Shown here: positions 17,926-26,176 of the stretch, one piece after another | Numbering within the stretch: position 1 is the first letter of the stretch | Layout of the letters: every line of letters starts with the position of its first letter | Assembly (NCBI RefSeq): GCF_004799755.1 | Contig: NZ_SLUB01000025.1 | Span: 1 to 59,499, forward strand | DNA: 59,499 nt | Reading direction: 5' to 3' | DNA from: Bacillus timonensis | GTDB taxonomy: Bacteria > Bacillota > Bacilli > Bacillales > Bacillaceae_L | Made by a program: the position numbers and the translations under genes | The notes under the pieces: generated by a model | Databases searched by the model: none | The model's input: only the letters and a program-made list of their open reading frames with translations | Told to the model about the DNA's origin: nothing

Positions 17926-18978
17926 ATGTCTAAGAAGGAAGAAATCATTAAATTGACCTCCCTTTCAACAAAAGCTGGCTGAGGATGCAAAATCGGTCCT
18001 GAGGACCTGACGCAGGTTCTGCGTCATTTACCAAAAGCCACACCGAATCCAAACCTATTAGTTGGTCTTGATAATCCTGATGATGCAGGAGTATATAAAA
18101 TCAATGATGAACTTGCACTTGTGCAAACACTTGACTTTTTCACCCCAATTGTGGACGATCCATACATGTTTGGACAGATTGCCGCTGCTAATGCTTTAAG
18201 TGATGTCTATGCAATGGGAGGAAAACCGATTACGGTTATGAATATCGTCGCCTTCCCTATTAATACATTGGATAAAAGTATCTTAGCAGACATTCTAGCA
18301 GGAGCTGCCGAAAAAGTAAGAGAATCAGGAGCATCTTTAGTGGGTGGTCATTCTATCGATGACAAAGAGCCTAAATTCGGTTTATCGGTAACGGGTACCG
18401 TGCATCCTAATCGAATTCGTGCAAATGCTGGTGCCAAACCTGGCGACCGACTTATTTTAACGAAGCCGATCGGTGTTGGGATTTTAACAACAGCGATTAA
18501 AAGAGATCTGTTAGACCAAGAAGATATTGAAAAAGTAACAGGGGTTATGGCAACGTTAAATAAAAATGCAGCTGAAGTAATGGATGGTTATAATGTCCAT
18601 GCCTGCACGGATGTAACTGGGTTCGGTCTACTAGGGCATGCAATGGAAATGGCTGAAGGAAGCCAGGTTGAGATGACGATACACTATGAAAATGTCCCTA
18701 TTTTACCAAGAACAAAAGAACTCGCTGAACAAAAGGTAGTTCCAGGTGGTACGAAGAAAAATCATGCATGGCTCACTGACCGAGTTGAGTATAGTTCCAA
18801 CCTAGATGAATTGGATCAACTTATTTTATGTGATGCGATTACTTCTGGTGGTCTACTCGTTTCTGTTCCAGAAAATGAAGCTGAAAAATTGCTGCAACAA
18901 CTACTGGGAAATCATGTAGACGCACGTATCATCGGTGAAGTAACAAGCGGAAACCCTGGTTTTATTAAAGTTTTTTAA
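17926..18978 (+). CDS. selD: Selenide, water dikinase (selenophosphate synthetase) with in-frame TGA
   Basis: 350 residues when TGA 17980-17982 is read as selenocysteine (Sec19). SelD makes selenophosphate, the selenium donor, from selenide and ATP. The N-terminal STKAGUGCKIGP carries the catalytic U/C position, with the conserved Lys just after. The remaining AIR-synthase-like fold is complete: DNPDDAGV, then DFFTPIVDDPYMFGQIAAANALSD-like sequence, and GGHSIDD. The ATG at 17926 has GGAAGGAGTGA upstream. The TGA is followed by a possible SECIS stem GGTCC/GGACC 16-28 bases into the numbering. Starting after the TGA would lose the active site, so the readthrough form is the real protein. Confidence 0.95.
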
Positions 18979-19001
18979 GGACTCGATGTTGAGTCCTTTT
19001 T
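18979..19001 (+). terminator. selD terminator
   Basis: GGACTC GATGTT GAGTCC followed by a T-run. Confidence 0.8.
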
Positions 19002-19049
19002 AGGTTGTTAGGAAATAATAACCACTACAAAAAGAGTAATGAGGTGTTT

Positions 19050-19946
19050 ATGGTGAATAAGAAAATGATATTTGTACTCATCCTAGCTTTTACTCTTCTT
19101 TTAACTGGGTGTGGATCAAATGCTAATGATGAAAATAAAAATGATAAAGAAGAAGCTTTTACAATTGGAGTAATTCCGGTACAGACCGTTGGTGAAATGG
19201 AAATGGCTATGGATAAGCTTCAAACCATTTTAACGAAAGAATTAAACAGAGACGTATCCGTAGAAGTGTATCCTGATTATAACGGTGTTGTTGAGGCGAT
19301 GAATTATAATAAAATTGATATGGCCTATTTTGGTCCATTAACTTATGTTGTGGCCCATGAAAAAAGTGGTGCTAAAGCGATTATTACTCAATTAATTGAT
19401 GGTGAACCCTTCTATCATTCCTATATTATCACTCATAAAGATAGCCCATTGAATTCAATTGATGATTTAGTAGCAAACTCCAAGGATATTGATTTTGCAT
19501 TCGGTGATATTAATTCAACATCTGGCTCTCTTATCCCTTCGATTGAACTTAAGGACCGTGGAGTCTTTGAATCTGAGGATGTGAATCAATTTAAATCTGT
19601 CCGTTATACTGGGTCCCATGATGCAACAGCTTTGGCTGTTCAAAATCAACAGGTTGGCGCGGGTGCTATTGATAGTGCAATCTATAATCAACTTGTTGAC
19701 TCAGGAAAAATTGATGGTTCTTTATTTAAAACAATCTGGCAATCTGAAAAATTATTTCAATATCCATGGGCTGTCCATAAGGATACTAATGACGTGACAA
19801 TTCAAAAGCTTAAAGATGCGTTCTTAGCTATTGAAGATGAAGAAATTTTAGGTGCGTTTGGAGCAAGTGGATTTACAGAAGCATCAAATGAGGATTTTGA
19901 AAGTATCCGTCAAGCTGCAATTAAACAAGGAATTATAAATGAATAG
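19050..19946 (+). CDS. PhnD-like ABC transporter substrate-binding lipoprotein, probable selenium oxyanion binder
   Basis: 298 residues from the ATG at 19050 (GAGGTG upstream). The signal peptide ends in the lipobox LLTGC with Cys21 as the lipidated residue. The mature part is a type II periplasmic-binding fold of the PhnD family (DMAYFGPLTYVVAHE; FGDINSTSGSLIPSIEL). PhnD proteins bind phosphonate, phosphite or related oxyanions. A PhnD-like subgroup found next to selD is thought to import selenium oxyanions, and this gene directly follows selD. The selenium assignment is contextual. It heads a three-gene operon with the permease 11 bases downstream. Confidence 0.82.
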   Translation: MVNKKMIFVLILAFTLLLTGCGSNANDENKNDKEEAFTIGVIPVQTVGEMEMAMDKLQTILTKELNRDVSVEVYPDYNGVVEAMNYNKIDMAYFGPLTYVVAHEKSGAKAIITQLIDGEPFYHSYIITHKDSPLNSIDDLVANSKDIDFAFGDINSTSGSLIPSIELKDRGVFESEDVNQFKSVRYTGSHDATALAVQNQQVGAGAIDSAIYNQLVDSGKIDGSLFKTIWQSEKLFQYPWAVHKDTNDVTIQKLKDAFLAIEDEEILGAFGASGFTEASNEDFESIRQAAIKQGIINE

Positions 19947-19957
19947 AGCTGATTTAC

Positions 19958-20713
19958 ATGTGGTTTAAACGAACTACTCTACTAACTGTAGTTCTTTTAG
20001 TTTCTGCCATTTTGGTTAGCATGAGGTTAACCGAATTTGATCTTTCGAAATTTCGTGATTTTCGTAATATGATTGATTTTCTCTCACAATGGTTTCCGAT
20101 GAATTATTCTGCTTTGCCCCGAATGCTGAGAGATAGTGCAGAGACACTTGCGATGGGGTTTTTGGGTAGTGTTTGTGGTCTTATGATTGCTTTACCAATT
20201 AGCTTTCTGGCGGCGAAAAATACTTCCCCTTCTGGCTTTGTTTTCAATTTCACTCGAATTTTTTTGAGTTTTATCCGTTCCATTCCTGAAATTGTGTTCG
20301 GATTAATTTTATTAACGGCTTTAGGCCTGGGTCCCTTCCCTGCCGTTCTAGCGATCATCTTTCATAATATAGGGGTTCTCGGCAAATTAATCTCTGAACT
20401 GATTGAGTCAGCAGAAACCGGTCCACACGAGGCGATGAAAGCGGTGGGTACAAAAAATTGGGTGGCGTCTCTTTTTAGCATTCTTCCACAAATTTGGCCG
20501 AATGTCTTATCCCAATATTTTTATCGTTTTGAGGTTGCGATTCGGACCTCCCTCATCCTTGGTTTTATAGGTGGTGGAGGAATTGGGCAGCGGCTTTTCA
20601 ATGATTTTAAAAGCTTTCAGTATTCTTCGGTGTCATTGGACGTGTTCTTAATTATGTTGATTGTTATTATGGTAGATTCCTTTGGAAGCTATGTTCGGAA
20701 TAAAGTGATTTAA
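19958..20713 (+). CDS. PhnE-like ABC transporter permease
   Basis: 251 residues with about six membrane segments. The inner-membrane EAA-type loop (ELIESAETGPHEAMKAVGTKNW) near residues 147-168 contacts the ATPase. One permease gene is enough if it works as a homodimer. It lies between the PhnD-like lipoprotein and the ATPase, with almost no spacing on either side, and its substrate follows theirs. Confidence 0.85.
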   Translation: MWFKRTTLLTVVLLVSAILVSMRLTEFDLSKFRDFRNMIDFLSQWFPMNYSALPRMLRDSAETLAMGFLGSVCGLMIALPISFLAAKNTSPSGFVFNFTRIFLSFIRSIPEIVFGLILLTALGLGPFPAVLAIIFHNIGVLGKLISELIESAETGPHEAMKAVGTKNWVASLFSILPQIWPNVLSQYFYRFEVAIRTSLILGFIGGGGIGQRLFNDFKSFQYSSVSLDVFLIMLIVIMVDSFGSYVRNKVI

Positions 20714-20728
20714 ATGGGGAGACCTGAA

Positions 20729-21466
20729 ATGATTAGATTAAAAGATGTTACTGTCTATTATCCAAATACTGAAAAGCCCGCTCTATCCTCTGTCAATCTT
20801 ACATTCAATAAGGGGGAGTTTGTCTGTGTGCTCGGAAAAAGCGGAGCAGGGAAATCAACACTGATTCGGTGTATGAATGGCCTCCAACAGCCAACAAGTG
20901 GCGAAGTATTTTGGGATGGCGAGCTATTTACAAATAAAAATAAGGAACAACAACGCTTAATTCGGAGGGAAATCGGGATGATTTTTCAACATTTTAATCT
21001 AATCCCCCGCTTGACGGTATTGCAAAATGTGCTAACAGGCATGTTCGGGTATCGGAATTCAGTTAAGAACTTACTTGGGATTTTTTCTAAGGAAGAAATA
21101 CAAAATGCGATACGAGTGTTGGAAGTTGTTGGTCTGTCAGAATTCAAAAACCGTCGGATTGAATATTTAAGTGGAGGTCAAAAGCAACGGGTTGGGATTG
21201 CCCGCGCCCTGCTTCAGAAGCCTCGTGTTTTTCTTGGGGATGAGCCGGTAGCCAGCTTAGATCCAGGCACAGCCAATCGTATTTTTTCATTACTAAAAGA
21301 ATTACATAACCGTCATAATCTTTTATCGGTAATGAACCTTCACGATGTAAACCTCGCCAAACAATTTGCAACAAGACTGATTGCATTAAGAAATGGTACA
21401 GTCATTTTCGATGGTAAACCGGAAGATTTTGCACAGGAAATGTTTGAGCAGACGTATAATTCATGA
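20729..21466 (+). CDS. PhnC-like ABC transporter ATP-binding protein
   Basis: 245 residues from the ATG at 20729, preceded by GGGGAG; the ATG at 20714 includes that site. It has a Walker A motif (GKSGAGKS), the Q-loop, the signature LSGGQKQRVGIARAL, Walker B FLGDEP and a switch His in LHDVN. These are standard for PhnC-type ATPases. It energises the PhnD/PhnE-like components upstream. It is the last gene of the operon; no clear T-rich terminator is seen before the next gene. Confidence 0.86.
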   Translation: MIRLKDVTVYYPNTEKPALSSVNLTFNKGEFVCVLGKSGAGKSTLIRCMNGLQQPTSGEVFWDGELFTNKNKEQQRLIRREIGMIFQHFNLIPRLTVLQNVLTGMFGYRNSVKNLLGIFSKEEIQNAIRVLEVVGLSEFKNRRIEYLSGGQKQRVGIARALLQKPRVFLGDEPVASLDPGTANRIFSLLKELHNRHNLLSVMNLHDVNLAKQFATRLIALRNGTVIFDGKPEDFAQEMFEQTYNS

Positions 21467-21552
21467 AAATAATCCCTATGTAGGAAGTAATTGTTTTCTT
21501 TTGCGTGAATTGCTATACTTTTTTTATATTAATAGAAAAGAAGGTACATGCT

Positions 21553-22653
21553 TTGTCGAAAACGAAATTACAATACTGGCTCATTCAAATCCTGTTAATT
21601 TTAACGATTATCTTTGTTTCAACGAAAATCACATTTTTATTTGAACCAATTGGGGTGTTTTTCTCAACCATCTTTTTTCCAATTTTGATTACAGGATTTC
21701 TTTATTTTCTCTTAAATCCGGTCGTCAAGTTTCTGCATCGCCATAAGGTTCCTAAAAGCCTTGGTATTTTAATTATTTACATCGCCTTCTTTGGTCTTGT
21801 TGGGTTGGCTGTGGGTAATTTAGTTCCGATTATTTCAAAACAATTTACAGCACTCGGTAATGCATTACCAGGTTATGCTAACCAAGTCATGGACTTTTTT
21901 GAGGATTTCACAAATTCCTCTGAATTTAAATGGATTCAAGATGAACAACAAGAACTAATCAATACGATTGAAGAAAAAGTTATAGCTTTTGCCAATACAC
22001 TTCCAAATCGTATTACGGGTGGCATTTCGCAAATTATTGGTTTTGTTACAAATATTGCAATTATCCTTGTGACCGTGCCGTTCCTCTTATTTTATATGTT
22101 TAAAGATGGAGATCGTTTCCCACATGCAATTGCAAAGTTCTTTCCGACTGTTTATAGAGACGAAGCCCTTACGATTTTAAAAGAAACAGGTGAAACACTC
22201 TCAGCCTATATTCAAGGTCAGGTAACGGTGGCATTAGCGGTCGGTACCTTATCCTTTATTGGGTATTTGATTATTGACTTACCGTTTGCGCTTGTGATGG
22301 CATTGATTGTTGCTGTAACGAATATTATTCCGTATGTTGGACCATTTCTTGGTGGAGCACCGGCTGTTATTGTGGCTCTGTTCGACTCCCCTACGAAGGC
22401 ATTATTAGTGGTCTTGGTAATCGTGATTGCCCAGCAAATTGAAGGGAATGTCCTTTCCCCTCTTATTCTTGGTAAGACGCTTGATACACATCCGGCGACA
22501 ATTATCATTCTCTTGTTGGCTGCGGGAAATCTAGCAGGTGTGTTGGGAATGATTCTAGCAATTCCAACCTATGCCGTTATCAAAACGATTGTGATCAATA
22601 TTGTGAAATTCTTAAAAGCAAAGAAAAAGGCGGAACTAACCTCAGATTTATAA
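21553..22653 (+). CDS. AI-2E family transporter
   Basis: 366 residues from the TTG at 21553, with AGAAGG upstream; an in-frame upstream start lacks a good site. Members are eight-helix membrane proteins (TqsA/YdiK/YrrI group), of which some export signals or act as sodium/proton antiporters. Hydrophobic segments flank a soluble region around residues 80-150. The conserved stretch NIIPYVGPFLGGAPA and QQIEGNVLSPLILG are family hallmarks. Function in this organism is unknown. A strong terminator follows. Confidence 0.88.
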   Translation: MSKTKLQYWLIQILLILTIIFVSTKITFLFEPIGVFFSTIFFPILITGFLYFLLNPVVKFLHRHKVPKSLGILIIYIAFFGLVGLAVGNLVPIISKQFTALGNALPGYANQVMDFFEDFTNSSEFKWIQDEQQELINTIEEKVIAFANTLPNRITGGISQIIGFVTNIAIILVTVPFLLFYMFKDGDRFPHAIAKFFPTVYRDEALTILKETGETLSAYIQGQVTVALAVGTLSFIGYLIIDLPFALVMALIVAVTNIIPYVGPFLGGAPAVIVALFDSPTKALLVVLVIVIAQQIEGNVLSPLILGKTLDTHPATIIILLLAAGNLAGVLGMILAIPTYAVIKTIVINIVKFLKAKKKAELTSDL

Positions 22654-22676
22654 TAGAACACCAAGATCTTAACAAA

Positions 22677-22716
22677 AATGGCTTAAAGAAAATTCTTCTT
22701 TAAGCCATTTGTTTTT
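22677..22716 (+). terminator. Terminator after AI-2E transporter gene
   Basis: AAATGGCTTAAAGAA pairs perfectly with TTCTTTAAGCCATTT, followed by GTTTTT. Confidence 0.88.
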
Positions 22717-22749
22717 CCCCTATAACTACCCACCACAAAAAATTGATCC

Positions 22750-22989
22750 TCATTGGTTTATGTCAGGTGAAGATGGATTCTCGATTTGATCTTGATCGCT
22801 AATGTCGGTATCTTGTGTCACCGTTCTTATCAGGGAGCGAGAGGGTGAAAAATCTCCCATTGAAAAATTAGCACCGTATAATTTTATGTTCGCCGTATGG
22901 CTATTTTGTAATGTTCCTCCAAAATTGATGTTTGAATTTTGAGTCATCGCATTAACCTTAAAGTTAGCAATTTTAATTAGATTAAACAT
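22750..22989 (-). CDS. Small GerPA/GerPF-like spore protein (tentative)
   Basis: 79 residues from the ATG at 22989, which has GGAGGAG upstream. The pattern I-K-N-x-N-x-x-FGG then GD-F-SPSRS recalls the small GerPA/GerPF germination proteins, which help nutrients cross the spore coat. The tail is Asp/Gln/Ser-rich. The similarity is weak and there is no gerP operon here. If correct it would be sporulation-expressed. Otherwise it is an unknown small protein. Confidence 0.5.
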   Translation of the reverse strand: MFNLIKIANFKVNAMTQNSNINFGGTLQNSHTANIKLYGANFSMGDFSPSRSLIRTVTQDTDISDQDQIENPSSPDINQ

Positions 22990-23237
22990 AAGCTCCTCCA
23001 AATATAAATCGAATTTGATACAAGGTATGTTAAACAAGCATTATTCGAAATAGACAAACATGGAATTTAATAGATAAAGTCGATATAGTGCGGTTCCCAA
23101 TTTCTGTTTTTGTACATATGTTGTTATTATGAAAAAATATGCGCATTTTGTTTTATTTAATCATAGTAAGTGTGAAGTCGTTCGTTGGAGCAGTTTGGTG
23201 ATAGAAGACTCGATTATGGCTGGAGGTTGTGTAGTAC

Positions 23238-23702
23238 ATGATCAACGTTTTATTTGTGTGCCGTGGAAATATATGCCGTTCACCGATGGCTGAAGCCTTG
23301 TTTCGTCACTTAATCAAAAAGGAAAATCTGTCAAACAAAATCGCAGTCGATTCCGCTGCAACCAGTCCATGGCAAATTGGATTTCCTCCGCATGAGGGAA
23401 CTCTTGTTATTCTTAAGAAATACAATATTTCTTCCAATGGACTTATTGGACGCAAACTAAAGAGAGAAGACTTCTGGAAGTTCGATTATATTATTGGTAT
23501 GGACGAAAGCAACATAAAAAATATCTACAGGATAACCGGTAGGCCTAATCATCCAAAAATTATTAAGTTACTCGACCTTACCAAAAACGGTATAGATGTC
23601 CCCGATCCATTTTACACTGGTGATTTTGACGAAACCTATCGACTTGTTTCGGTTGGGTGCCAAGCATTACTCAATAAAATACGTAGCGAACAAAACGTAT
23701 AA
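23238..23702 (+). CDS. Low-molecular-weight protein-tyrosine phosphatase
   Basis: 154 residues. The active-site P-loop CRGNICRSP is at residues 8-16, with Cys8 as nucleophile, and the general-acid Asp is in VPDPFYTGDF. It dephosphorylates phosphotyrosine (or phosphoarginine in some relatives) in the cytoplasm. The closest Bacillus subtilis counterpart is probably YfkJ. The ATG follows GGAGG by 11 bases. It is monocistronic. Confidence 0.93.
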   Translation: MINVLFVCRGNICRSPMAEALFRHLIKKENLSNKIAVDSAATSPWQIGFPPHEGTLVILKKYNISSNGLIGRKLKREDFWKFDYIIGMDESNIKNIYRITGRPNHPKIIKLLDLTKNGIDVPDPFYTGDFDETYRLVSVGCQALLNKIRSEQNV

Positions 23703-23776
23703 CAACTAAAATGCACACGCTATCTCTTTAAAAACAACGTGTGCTTAAGTATGTTATTGAAATAATTCCGTTGAAC

Positions 23777-24784
23777 TTAGCTTGTTGTATGCCCCATCTC
23801 TTTAGCAATAAGTTCATAGGATTTTAGTCGGTCCTCGGGAGAGTGTGTAATTGTGACAATCATGATTTCATCGGTTTGGTAGATTTGTTGAAGTCCTAGG
23901 AGTTTATCCTTTACTTCTTTTGGATTTCCGATGATGACTTTTTGTTTCATTTTCCTAAAGCCATCGTGGAGTTTCTCATTCTCAAGGTATTCCATCGCTT
24001 CTGAAATAGACGGTACCCCTTGCTTCCCTTCTCCCTTTTCTCTTTGTTTGCCCCATACATAAGAACTTAACGCAATCTCTTCTGCTTTCTCCTTAGTTTC
24101 AGCACAAATAGCAGAAACAGTAACAATCACTTGTGGTTTGTCGCCTTCAATTCGTGGTGTAAAGTTATGAATATATTTCTTGACGATTTCTTCGCCATCG
24201 TTGTCGCTCATGAACAGTCCGAATGTATATGCTAACCCTTTTTCCGCTGCAAGTATCGCACTCTTTTTGCTTGTTCCTAAAAGCCAAGGAACTGGGGGTG
24301 TTAGTGGGAGTGGAGCTGCATTCACGTTAGCAAATTCATGCTCTTCGGGAAAATCATTATGAATAAAGTGAAGCAGCGTATCGATTAATTCTGGCATTTT
24401 CCAAACTTGTTGCAGGAAATTGTCGGATAATGCATTAGTCGCTTCTGCAGAACCACCAGGCGCCCTTCCAATTCCGATGTCGATTCGATTTGGAAATAAA
24501 GTCGAAAGCATATTGTAAAGCTCAGCCACCTTATATGGTTTATAGTGAGGCAGTAAAACAGCACCAGCACCAATCCGGATTTTTTTTGTTTGCGCTCCAA
24601 TGTAGCCAAGCATGACCTCTGGAGCAGGGCAAGCTAGTCCAGCTAAGTCATGGTGTTCAGCTATCCAATATCTAGTGTAGCCAAATCGTTCCCCAGCTTG
24701 TGCTAGCTTCATTGATTCAAACAATGCGTCTTGTGATGTTTGATTAACCGAAATGGGCGCTTGATCTAAAATACTTAATTTCAT
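23777..24784 (-). CDS. LLM-class flavin-dependent oxidoreductase
   Basis: 335 residues from the ATG at 24784 (AGGAGGCGG upstream). A bacterial-luciferase-like TIM barrel that uses reduced flavin. [19 protein letters not shown] and RIDIGIGRAPGG are typical of the YceB/YwcH group. The substrate is unknown. A paralogue is encoded at 42984-43985. It follows the DUF3219 and methyltransferase genes closely on the same strand and may be co-transcribed with them. Confidence 0.9.
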   Translation of the reverse strand: MKLSILDQAPISVNQTSQDALFESMKLAQAGERFGYTRYWIAEHHDLAGLACPAPEVMLGYIGAQTKKIRIGAGAVLLPHYKPYKVAELYNMLSTLFPNRIDIGIGRAPGGSAEATNALSDNFLQQVWKMPELIDTLLHFIHNDFPEEHEFANVNAAPLPLTPPVPWLLGTSKKSAILAAEKGLAYTFGLFMSDNDGEEIVKKYIHNFTPRIEGDKPQVIVTVSAICAETKEKAEEIALSSYVWGKQREKGEGKQGVPSISEAMEYLENEKLHDGFRKMKQKVIIGNPKEVKDKLLGLQQIYQTDEIMIVTITHSPEDRLKSYELIAKEMGHTTS

Positions 24785-24797
24785 TAAGAGCCGCCTC

Positions 24798-25082
24798 CTA
24801 TTCTCTTGTTTCACGAAGAATTAGCGTGAAGTCCCCAACCTGATCTTTTTCATAGAGATTCGTGATAGAGGTTGAATATTCCTGAATGGATACTTTACAT
24901 GCAATATTTCGCTCTGGAACCTTCAAATCAAAATTTCCTTTATATAAAAGGGTTGTTATATCATGATAATCCTCACTTGATACTTTAAACTCGACTTTCA
25001 CTAACAAGTGATGATTTTTTGTTTTTTCAGAGTAATGTGTTACATTCAATTTGTAATCATTTAAATATATTTCAGTAACCAT
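24798..25082 (-). CDS. DUF3219 (YkvR-like) protein
   Basis: 94 residues, resembling Bacillus subtilis YkvR, with the conserved stretches EDYHDITTLLYKG, VPERNIACK and YSTSITNLYE. It has no signal peptide or membrane segment. The function of the family is unknown. It sits between the methyltransferase and the luciferase-like gene, with only 13 bases to the latter, suggesting an operon. Confidence 0.82.
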   Translation of the reverse strand: MVTEIYLNDYKLNVTHYSEKTKNHHLLVKVEFKVSSEDYHDITTLLYKGNFDLKVPERNIACKVSIQEYSTSITNLYEKDQVGDFTLILRETRE

Positions 25083-25085
25083 AGG

Positions 25086-25688
25086 TCAGCACTCCTCTTT
25101 TATATTTCGGATTTGCAACGCAATGAACAATCCATTATAAAATTCTTCTTTACCTACCATTTTTAATCCATTTTGTTTAACAAGATTTTCTGTTTCTCGA
25201 TTTAAACAACAACCATCACATACTTTTTTCCAAGCAGGCGTAAGCCAATCCTGTAGTTTTGATAAAAAAGGGTTTTGCATTTTCACATGCTCGAACATAA
25301 GGATGGTTCCGTTTGGTTTACAAACCCTTTTCATTTCTTGTATAGCCATTTCAGGGTTTGGTATTGTACAAAATACAAGCGTGGCTACAACGGTGTCATA
25401 TGTATTATCCTCAAATGGTAATTTTTCAGCACCAACCTGAACAATTTCAATCGGAACAATAGCTTGTTTTTTATTTTCATGGGCTCTGTTTGTCATATTC
25501 GGATTAGGTTCAATTGCCGTTACATGGTGGACATCTTGATATAACGGGAAATTGATGCCTGTGCCCGAACCTAATTCAAGTACATCTCCCGTTGCATTGT
25601 TTAGCAATTTGCGACGAATCGAGATGAATTTTCTCTTTTCTAGTGGTTTCATAAAAAAATCGTATAGTGCTGGAAATAACGTACCCAT
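25086..25688 (-). CDS. Class I SAM-dependent methyltransferase
   Basis: 200 residues from the ATG at 25688, which has TTGGAG upstream; longer in-frame starts lack a site. The SAM-binding motif I is VLELGSGTGINF and motif II is AIEPNPNM, with YDTVVATLVFCTIPNPE as motif IV. The fold resembles UbiE/phospholipid methyltransferases. C-terminal CDGCCLNRET has a cluster of cysteines. The substrate cannot be predicted. It heads the minus-strand trio. Confidence 0.88.
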   Translation of the reverse strand: MGTLFPALYDFFMKPLEKRKFISIRRKLLNNATGDVLELGSGTGINFPLYQDVHHVTAIEPNPNMTNRAHENKKQAIVPIEIVQVGAEKLPFEDNTYDTVVATLVFCTIPNPEMAIQEMKRVCKPNGTILMFEHVKMQNPFLSKLQDWLTPAWKKVCDGCCLNRETENLVKQNGLKMVGKEEFYNGLFIALQIRNIKEEC

Positions 25689-25822
25689 TGTTTCAACTCC
25701 AATAATCTTCAATACGTCAATTATATAATAGTTTTCACATCGATTTCGAATTATTGCTATAGGTGGAAACATGAATACCTTAATTGGGTAAGCTAAAAAG
25801 AAGTAGAACTAAGGAGTTGGGT

Positions 25823-26149
25823 ATGGTGAAATTCCAGTGGAATTTAATTTTGGGACTTATATTTGCATTGATAGTCGCGATATTTGCGGTTGTGAATGTG
25901 GATTCTGTAAAAGTAAACTATGTATTCAGTTACACAGAGATCCCGCTGATTTTAATCATTTTAGGTTCCGCTTTACTTGGTGGTCTGATTGTAGGTATGT
26001 TTGGTATTCTGCGTCAATACAAGCAGCAAAGACATATAAAAAAACTGGAAAAAGAAATCGAACAGATAAAAGCAGAGAAGATTCAGGAGTCACCTATAGA
26101 GACGAATCCTAAAATCAAAACAACTATTAATGCAGAGAGTGAAAAATAA
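25823..26149 (+). CDS. LapA-family small membrane protein (DUF1049)
   Basis: 108 residues from the ATG at 25823, with AAGGAG upstream. Two membrane helices (about residues 5-25 and 42-65) are followed by a charged coiled-coil tail with Lys/Glu repeats. This is the LapA/YrvD layout. In Gram-negatives LapA regulates lipopolysaccharide assembly; the role in Bacilli is not known. A bidirectional terminator separates it from the convergent helicase gene. Confidence 0.82.
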   Translation: MVKFQWNLILGLIFALIVAIFAVVNVDSVKVNYVFSYTEIPLILIILGSALLGGLIVGMFGILRQYKQQRHIKKLEKEIEQIKAEKIQESPIETNPKIKTTINAESEK

Positions 26150-26176
26150 GGAAAGGTACGCTACCTTTCCTTTTCT
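26148..26176. terminator. Bidirectional terminator between LapA-like and helicase genes
   Basis: AAGGAAAGGTA / TACCTTTCCTT perfect 11-bp stem with 3-base loop and T-rich flank. It overlaps the helicase stop codon. Confidence 0.85.

Noticed and set aside
19050-21466. Phosphonate ABC transporter
   Set aside because: No phn or phosphorus gene is near and it directly follows selD; the selenium role is favoured, though not proven.
23130-23300. 54-residue ORF starting at an ATG before the tyrosine-phosphatase gene
   Set aside because: No ribosome binding site and it overlaps the phosphatase start in another frame.
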